The notes under the pieces were generated by a model that saw only the letters and a program-made list of their open reading frames with translations, searched no databases and had not been told where the DNA came from. A program made the translations under genes and the position numbers. This document shows, piece after piece, positions 57,501 through 64,000 of a stretch of 64,000 bases of DNA. Each line of letters starts with the position of its first letter. Positions within the stretch are counted from its first letter, which is position 1. The DNA lies in contig CAJNOP010000114.1 of the NCBI GenBank assembly GCA_905250075.1, positions 110,578 to 174,577 of the forward strand, read 5' to 3'. This stretch comes from Rotaria sp. Silwood1. Its lineage: Eukaryota > Rotifera > Eurotatoria > Philodinida > Philodinidae.

Positions 57501-58095
57501 CCTATGAGATCTCGCTACTTTTCGAGTTACTCTATGAATAGTGAAAGATATATGTATATTTGGGCATTAATATTGGTGGAATCAATCTTCTTAGATTGAA
57601 TTATCGAATTGCAACAAGATTCAACCCATTTACCCACTCGATGCATTGATGCAATGCGAAAGATACTTTTAGATTACTCTGAGAACAGTGGTAAAGTAAA
57701 TACTTGAATTAGGCTCATTGTGTTTGGTTCATCAATAAATGAGTTTATCAGACACTAATAACAGTATAATTACAGGGAAAATAACTTCGAATGTCATGCG
57801 GCAAAAATATAATGTCAAGTGGTATGCCTGTTTCTACAGTAGTAGATATATTACAGTGATGATGTGACCTATCAATGTTCTGTCATGGAAGATTGAGGCG
57901 CTATGAAATGATAAGGGCTGAACATGTTTTACTTAATTGGTTTTCTTGCATAGGGATAATGATCTGGCGATTTCGATTTCAAGAAGAGAAAGTAAACTTT
58001 CTATTTGATACTCGAAACTGTTAATTGTCACATGAAGACAATATTTTGATTACGTTCTCTTACACAAGACAAGTGCAAACATAATTTTTTTCTAG
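54593..58095. other. 3.5 kb without a supported gene
   Basis: Weak C-rich telomere-like fragments occur at 54596-54612 and about 54935-54985. Frames at 55242-55430, 55981-56292 (-) and 56693-56908 (-) are unsupported. The segment 56340-57900 is less AT-rich than average and may be an old gene now unreadable. Confidence 0.35.
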
Positions 58096-59862
58096 TTAAC
58101 CAACCCACATTTGAATACAGCGGTGCCAGCGTGGATCTTTTGCAATCTTCCATGTTAGTGGCAACTGATGTTCAAACCATGTGACAAGTTCATCGTCTCT
58201 CGACCATGATAGACTATCAGATTCATCCAATTGATTATCTTGACACTGAACATTCAACGCTCGGAGATTACTCATTCGATTGATAAGATCAAGAATACTC
58301 TGTCGATGTTTAACTCGAATAAATAATACTTCACATTGTACTCCTAGTGTTGAACGACAGAGTCGATCACACTCATCATCACTGAACCACATCTCCCGAT
58401 ACGATCGATCAGATCCTTGAAAGTCAAGTCGACGAATTGAGTGAGACTTGATTGCAGTGAGAAAAAATGGTAAATACGGCCATGAACGAAGTTTCAACGA
58501 ATAGAGACGAGGTGCCCGATCAAGAAGATCGTGAAGCTGAGCTTGAATAGTATCGTCAATATCATCACATAGAAAGATTTCAAGTGAGACCAGCTGATCA
58601 AGTGTAGGAATCATAGACCAAAAATGATAATCAGGACCATGTTCTAGCAAAAGATGATGAATATTAGGAAATTTTACATGAAATGATGCACATTCTCGTA
58701 TTATTGAAGATTCATAGACAAATCTATTAACACGATCGTAGGAATGAAAATCGTGTTCTTGAGGGCATGTCGATCTGAACTGGATATTGATGACAGTTGT
58801 ACTGAAGTCGTGAAAAGCATAGGGCAACGTATAGATCCAAATAACATTTGATTGAAATGTGAAATCCGAATGACATCGGACAAACCATTGATGTTTATCA
58901 ATCCAGAAGGAACTTCGAAATGAATCAATCCGTTTATTGACTTGCTGTTCCTTGTCCGTATCGTTGTTAAGTTCAATGCACGTTTTCCATTGAAAGACTT
59001 TGAGGTTAGGAAAATAATCAGTTATGATCTGTTCCCATTCATACCCATTCAGATCTATGCGTGATGTCTCGACTGTTAAATGCAAAAGATTGGACATATT
59101 TTGTAAAAGATTCATCAATGCAGGAAGTGAGCCTAATATACTAATTTTTAATGTGATCATCGATGGAACAGAAGATGATAATAGTTGATCGAAAGAATCG
59201 TCAATCGAATCCGTATGGAAATATCGAAGATGAGGGGTATGTTGAAACAAGTTATCCAATTCATTTAAAAGAAAATTGTGCGTTGCAATAAAGAGATATT
59301 CGAGAGATGATGAGATCGTTTTTATCGGAGGAAATGATCGTCCACATTTGTGAGAAAAGCTGCCTATATGACAATGCGTGAGTTTCGGTAGACTCCAAAT
59401 AATTTCGATCATCTTCCTATACCTTATTCGGCTTTCTCCTAAGTAGCATTTGACCATGTTGAGATATGTGAGATTAGGAAGACAACAAAGATCATTAAGC
59501 ATCTGTATCAGTATTTCGGGTGAATACAAGTGAATTAATGAAAGTGATTGCAATTGAATAAATTGACAAATCTTGTAACCACGTGAAAGAAAAAGTTCCA
59601 TTTGTTGTGGAGTATCATCATCGTTCGAAAGACGAAGTGAAATGATCCGATCGATGATCGATGGAAGATGTTGTTGATGCATTATGTCAAAATCTCGTTT
59701 CGATACTGATCGAAAGTCAAGATGACCATAGACTCGAACATGAATGTAGATAAGATTGTTGAAACGATCATTAAGACCATAAAATGCTCGAAAGAGATGA
59801 ACTATGGATAGAAACATGTATACATCGAGTAATAATTCATTGCACAACGATTCCAAATTCAT
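58096..59862 (-). CDS. F-box/LRR-like protein, bdelloid-expanded family
   Basis: An intact single-exon protein of 588 residues. The F-box is at the N-terminus (LCNELLLDVYMFLSIVHLFRAF, from residue 6) and continues as YGLNDRFNNLIYIH, a phrase characteristic of the large bdelloid F-box family. The remainder is a series of irregular leucine-rich repeats (LPNLTYLNMVKC, LPKLTHCHIG, TPHLRYFHTD, LVSLEIFLCDD, APRLYSLKLRS, HSIRRLDFQGS, MSNLRALNVQC). F-box proteins bind Skp1 and present substrates to SCF ubiquitin ligases; the LRRs choose the substrate, which cannot be predicted. The start at 59862 is the only one that keeps the F-box whole. No introns or breaks seen, unlike the two F-box remnants at 9.0-9.6 and 23.8-24.6 kb. 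Confidence 0.88.
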   Translation of the reverse strand: MNLESLCNELLLDVYMFLSIVHLFRAFYGLNDRFNNLIYIHVRVYGHLDFRSVSKRDFDIMHQQHLPSIIDRIISLRLSNDDDTPQQMELFLSRGYKICQFIQLQSLSLIHLYSPEILIQMLNDLCCLPNLTYLNMVKCYLGESRIRYRKMIEIIWSLPKLTHCHIGSFSHKCGRSFPPIKTISSSLEYLFIATHNFLLNELDNLFQHTPHLRYFHTDSIDDSFDQLLSSSVPSMITLKISILGSLPALMNLLQNMSNLLHLTVETSRIDLNGYEWEQIITDYFPNLKVFQWKTCIELNNDTDKEQQVNKRIDSFRSSFWIDKHQWFVRCHSDFTFQSNVIWIYTLPYAFHDFSTTVINIQFRSTCPQEHDFHSYDRVNRFVYESSIIRECASFHVKFPNIHHLLLEHGPDYHFWSMIPTLDQLVSLEIFLCDDIDDTIQAQLHDLLDRAPRLYSLKLRSWPYLPFFLTAIKSHSIRRLDFQGSDRSYREMWFSDDECDRLCRSTLGVQCEVLFIRVKHRQSILDLINRMSNLRALNVQCQDNQLDESDSLSWSRDDELVTWFEHQLPLTWKIAKDPRWHRCIQMWVG

Positions 59863-61038
59863 CTCTGTTTGTTTTTTTCGTTATCTTTGGATGAAATATA
59901 ATTTGAGTCGAACAAAATACTGCTAGGTTATAGACTGAAATGAAAGAAAAATAAAGGACGAATGTTGTTTTTTTTCTTTTACTTGATTTGTTATCACACT
60001 TTTTTTGGGCAAAGAAGATGACCAATATCAGGTTTATTTATACTCTTATCAGTCTTTGTAGATAAAACTATCAAAAAACGGCGTGAAAATGGTTAAAGAG
60101 ATTTATTATTTCTTGAATGTTGGTCACTGTTTCCTCGATTCAGTCACATTGACTTCTCAAGGTAACATCAAGTTAACATAGGGAAGGCGCAGACTGTTCC
60201 AGTTTTCAATCAAGAGTATATCAGTTCTGATCATATCTTGTAGGATAATGTGGCTCAAAGCTAATGCCTTTGCATCATTCTGTCAAATAGTATATCTACA
60301 TTGGTGCGTTTTTGAACAACTCGATCTGAGTGAGGATTAGCAACGGGAATAATAAAAAAATACATAATGTTATCATGATGGATTTTTTATTCTACTCACC
60401 ATTGTAATTGTCTAAGCACACGATCGGAAATACCGAATGACCGCAAATTAATAGTGATTGTCAATAAGCTATACATGCATAATTTGTCATGTATTATCGT
60501 ATTTTGTCCCATAAAAAGTTCTTCTAGGTTTTTACATTAGTGGGAGTTTGCAAAATTACCCACATCTTCACTTTCAATTTCATCTGTAATCACGAGAGAG
60601 CAAACTAAGATAATTGATATTTCAAATAGTTATAGAGATCTGACGCTATATCTTTTCAAAAAAAAAATATCGAGATTTTACCATTTTTCTATGCCGAATG
60701 CGTTACATACACCGTTGTTCTTTACCATCAATTTCAAAAGACACATGAGACCATTCTCTTTCTGTCATAAAATAATACTACCAGTTTGCATGTCTCTGAC
60801 GGCGTTACAGCAAATAAAAAGAAAAAAAAAAGATTTTTTTGATTCTAACAGTGACGATAAAAAATCATCTATGACGTGTGCATAGAAGGCATCATCATCG
60901 ACAGAACAACGTCGAATAGAAGTTATTCATTTGTTGGCTTTTTCATTCTTGCATATGGGAAGCGATATCATTTGATTTTTTTTCTCACGGTCAGCAAACA
61001 GAGTATATGAATCAAAGACAACAATTATATGAATTTTA
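59863..61038. other. Intergenic
   Basis: Upstream of the F-box gene; AT-rich. The frame 60691-60885 is unsupported. Confidence 0.4.
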
Positions 61039-61283
61039 TTAGCTTTGGCTATCGGTAGTTTTAATCGGTGATAAACTTTTGTCTTGCAAAGAAACATTCC
61101 TAAATGTCGGAGTGTTTTTCATTCTGTATTTAGTATGTTTTACAGATCTTAATGAACTATATTTACCATGAAGAGAGTTCATGGCCACAGCTTGTTTCTG
61201 AAGAGATCGAACGTTTTTAATAAGTTGTTGACATAGGAGCCGGTCTTCATAGTAAGGTGATATTGTCAAACTTCGATCTGAAA
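61039..61283 (-). CDS. Possible terminal exon, unrecognised gene
   Basis: On the minus strand, after acceptor GTTTCAG, a frame of about 80 codons reads DRSLTISPYYEDRLLCQQLI, VRSLQKQAVAMNSLHGKYSS and LRSVKHTKYRMKNTP before TAA. It is basic and Ser-rich with a short coiled-coil-like stretch. No upstream exon was identified. Composition suggests real coding sequence, but no family is recognised. Confidence 0.35.
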
Positions 61284-62650
61284 CTTTGACTACATATAAA
61301 CATCATTGAGACTAGTATGTAGAAAAAATTTCAGAACTTTTGGGCTACATATTTTCGAGATGTTATGTTTTCAAAAAAATTCACGCTGTTTATCCTATCG
61401 AACGAAAACAGTCTATAGCTTGAAAGCTTCATATCTCGGAGAGATATAGACCAAAGTTCTGAGAATTTTTATATACACTGGTCTAAATGACATTGTGCTT
61501 TTTGCTTCATAACATATTTCTATCATTTTTTAATATTTTCGAGCGATTTCTTTCTCTTTCTGTTGAACATGTCTATATATACCTATTATTTGGAAAAAAA
61601 CTGAAACAATTTTGATTAATATTCTTTCAAGCTTGACTATTTCAACGCTAACTTCTCTATTACCAATGTTGTTAACAAATATAAATATATACATGAAAAA
61701 GCACTTGACAGATCAAATGTTTATCCAACAAGTAATCAAAAGGTTCTCTCAAGTTTTGTAAGCATGAGAGTATCGAAAGCGAATATAATGAACAACAACA
61801 AGTAATTGGAAATCGACAGTTCACTTTGGAATGTATACAAAAGCCTGTTGATTTTGGCGATGCAGGACTTCTTTCACAGCTTTGCAATATGCTTACCTAC
61901 AGGTTACACATCCTATGCAACTCAAGCAATTTCGAGAATATACTGCGAGTAACATATAAATTTGAAATGTTGCTAAATGCAGATTAATCCAGGATTCATT
62001 GTGGGATAGCTTTGATTTGCACGTTATCTTATGTAGAAAAAAAACGACTCATCTATCAGTGAAATCTGGGAGTGCTACAATACATTCCTACACAGTGATG
62101 TTGATCCTTCGTGCTGCGGGTCAACTGCTCAGTCTTGTTTTTTCATTTCTCTGTAAGAACTCACGGATCGATTCCCAATCAGTTTTAGCCACGTATTATG
62201 TTCACTGATTCAATGCTTGAAATATTTTTTGAATAAAGCGAATGAAGTAACAGATATATAGTCTATTGCAACCTCGAAACATGAAAATCATGAAACTTAA
62301 ACTTCCGAATGTACAAATATTTTTCGCTTAGAATTTGCATTCTTCAAACTGTATCATATAGATAATTTAGTCGCGTAAAAAGTAACATCAAAACATGGAA
62401 AGTAATGTATCCCTAAATATTTTTCAATCCATCGTGCAAGAAAAGTAGCCAAAAGTGCCATAATTAGTTTTCCATACCTGACATTCTCTGAGAACTATAT
62501 GTTGGAAATTTCGATATTTCATATGCTGTCTTATACAAATGAACTATTAATTTCTCTCATTTAAAATTTGACACTCACTTTTATGAATCTTTCCTTATTA
62601 GTGAAAAGAAGATTCGCGTTTTTTAGGTTAGCTTTGGTATTTTTTTCACA
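61284..62650. other. Intergenic
   Basis: No supported gene. 61270-61460 has a higher-complexity unique look (TCATATCTCGGAGAGATATAG) of unknown meaning. Confidence 0.35.
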
Positions 62651-62657
62651 TTTTTAT

Positions 62658-62967
62658 TTGAAGAGAACAAGATAAAAAGAAACCAGAAAAGTGGACTACC
62701 CAAACACAATCTCGTAGTTATAAAAAGAAAAAAAATTTCCGATCAATTCCGCATCATGTGTCCGATGAAATGATGACAATCATAGAGATGAGTTTGAGCT
62801 CGGATAACTCCGATATCTTATACAAGAAAGTATTATGCAAAATTGAATCTAGCACAAATTCTGCTTTCCTGCCTTCAAGATCTATCTATAGTGAAAGTTT
62901 CACGACTTTATATTGCGTCATTCTGGAGCAGCGCCAGAAAATATTATCGTCCAATCACACGGGTTGA
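62658..62967 (+). CDS. Possible terminal exon, unrecognised gene
   Basis: After a pyrimidine-rich tract and TTTGAAG, a frame of about 100 codons reads DKKKPEKWTTQTQSRSYKKK, VSDEMMTIIEMSLSSDNSDI and LYKKVLCKIESSTNSAF, then TGA at 62965. It is strongly basic at the start, then helical. The first ATG (62758) is well inside, so an upstream exon is expected but was not found. Not recognised. Confidence 0.33.
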
Positions 62968-63307
62968 GACTATCAAATAGATTTACCATTAGACAGATTT
63001 TAATTGAATGGTAGAATAGAATCATTTCTATCATTGATAAAGAACGATTGGTTAATGCTCAAGGGCCTCCTCAGGAATAAACTTTCTTATTTTTCATCTG
63101 ATTTCAATCAAAATTTCAGAGAATGTTAGTCTTGGCTAGTTTAAACGTTGCGTAAAATATCACCTCAAATCTCCAAGCTACTCATGAGTTATAGTCGATC
63201 CATTGGTCAAAAGTACTCTTTACAGGAGCAAGACTTTTAAAATGAGGATATGAGCAAACATGTCAGGATGGTTATTAAATTGTAGAGTAGACATAGAATT
63301 TCGTCAT

Positions 63308-63463
63308 AACAGAGCCTGATTTTTTGAATTTCTCTTTATTTGTTTTTGAAAAAGACTTTTTCGAAAAATTTTTAAATTAGTGGTTAAAAAAATTGCGAAT
63401 TAAAAACAAAGATCTAGGTTTTTTATTTCAGTAAAAAAGAAATTCAAAAATCAGGCTCTATTG
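63308..63463. mobile_element. Short palindromic MITE-like element
   Basis: The left end AACAGAGCCTGATTTTTTG... and the inverted right end AATAGAGCCTGATTTTTGAA... share about 27 bp; the interior is A/T only. 156 bp, no coding content, no target duplication found. Confidence 0.7.
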
Positions 63464-64000
63464 AGACCTAGCCCTAACTGCGTGCCATGTAATTAATCAA
63501 ATTTATCATTTTTATCTTGAGTTGTTAATAAGAAAGGTGTACTTGTGTAAATAGTATACTTGAGAAAAATGAAAAATCCGTTTCAATACTGTAATTCAAG
63601 GCTTATTCCTTCATAAACTGATATAAAAAGGATCTTCAAATAATTTTTCATAGTTTCCTGATTAGAATAAATCAAATGAATGTACATGAAGATGTAAAAG
63701 TCATTTTTTTTATAGGTGGTTTCCGAAAAACCTCTGTAACATCCTTAAATCTTCATATGAAACCAAACGACTATAGTGCATTCGAAACTATATGCTTTGC
63801 TCTATCTAATGAGCAATAAATCACAAAAATCGGTATATTTGACCAAAATTGGATTTTCTGAGGAAGTCCGCCCTATCAAAAGAAAGATATACAATGTGCT
63901 ATGTTTAAATTTCGTTGGAAACGATTCCTAAGTGAAAAAAAAGATACAGCTTCTATTATGAGTATCTATGTCGTTGATCGACAAATCACTTCGCCAATAA
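63464..64000. other. Intergenic to the window end
   Basis: AT-rich, no supported feature. Confidence 0.4.

Overview
The window reads as animal nuclear DNA, most probably from a bdelloid rotifer (Adineta/Rotaria type). Base composition is strongly AT-rich and the introns I could place by reading frame are mostly 49-67 nt. The proteins include families expanded in bdelloids: F-box/LRR proteins, ADP-ribosyltransferases (ART) and a single-pass membrane family. Several genes look bacterial. Degenerate TGTGGG repeats, the telomere repeat reported for bdelloids, are scattered throughout. A 100-N assembly gap lies at 30764-30863.

Layout. 0.4-2.2 kb: a telomere-like palindrome and a nested pair of DNA transposons (a MITE inside a non-autonomous hAT with an 8-bp target duplication). 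2.3-3.5 kb: a secreted PI-PLC-X protein (-). 6.1-9.6 kb: a possible exon, gene remnants, an intron-bearing tRNA-Ser(CGA) between two decayed copies, a foldback element and an F-box remnant. 10.5-11.0 kb: a RimI-like acetyltransferase (-). 12.1-13.0 kb: a non-autonomous Tc1/mariner-like element. 15.4-18.8 kb: a three-exon secreted D8C protein (-) and a damaged MAM-domain gene (+). 19.1-22.1 kb: a foldback, a methyltransferase pseudogene and an apparently intact two-exon methyltransferase (-). 22.3-25.8 kb: the largest telomere-like block, a repeat element with a 34-bp minisatellite, a broken F-box gene, and a foldback of GGAATTCC-type motifs set in telomere-like DNA. 26.4-29.6 kb: a membrane-anchored alpha/beta hydrolase. 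30-35 kb: a hidden terminal exon, a decayed ART gene, a LINE tail and a ~152-bp tandem array. 35.7-38.8 kb: a Shisa/WBP1-like PPxY membrane protein (+) and a four-repeat Cys-rich secreted protein (-). 44.6-46.8 kb: a broken membrane-family gene ending at a telomere-like palindrome, and a small two-exon gene (-). 48.4-52.0 kb: an intact ART domain followed by about 19 MORN repeats in many small exons. 52.9-53.3 kb: a 21-bp minisatellite. 54.4 kb: a short hAT MITE with a perfect 8-bp duplication. 58.1-59.9 kb: an intact F-box protein (-). The rest is sparse intergenic DNA.

The genes do not form a pathway. The window looks like an accessory, possibly subtelomeric-like region: secreted or surface proteins, ART and F-box paralogues at different stages of decay, bacterial-looking enzymes and many small palindromic elements. 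The two most interesting signals are (1) a dispersed family of short palindromes with telomere-like arms and an AGAAGA-type core, and (2) the ART-MORN exon array, in which MORN frames are kept while almost no unit has a GT splice donor. I saw no LTR retroelement or other virus-like element that I could support.
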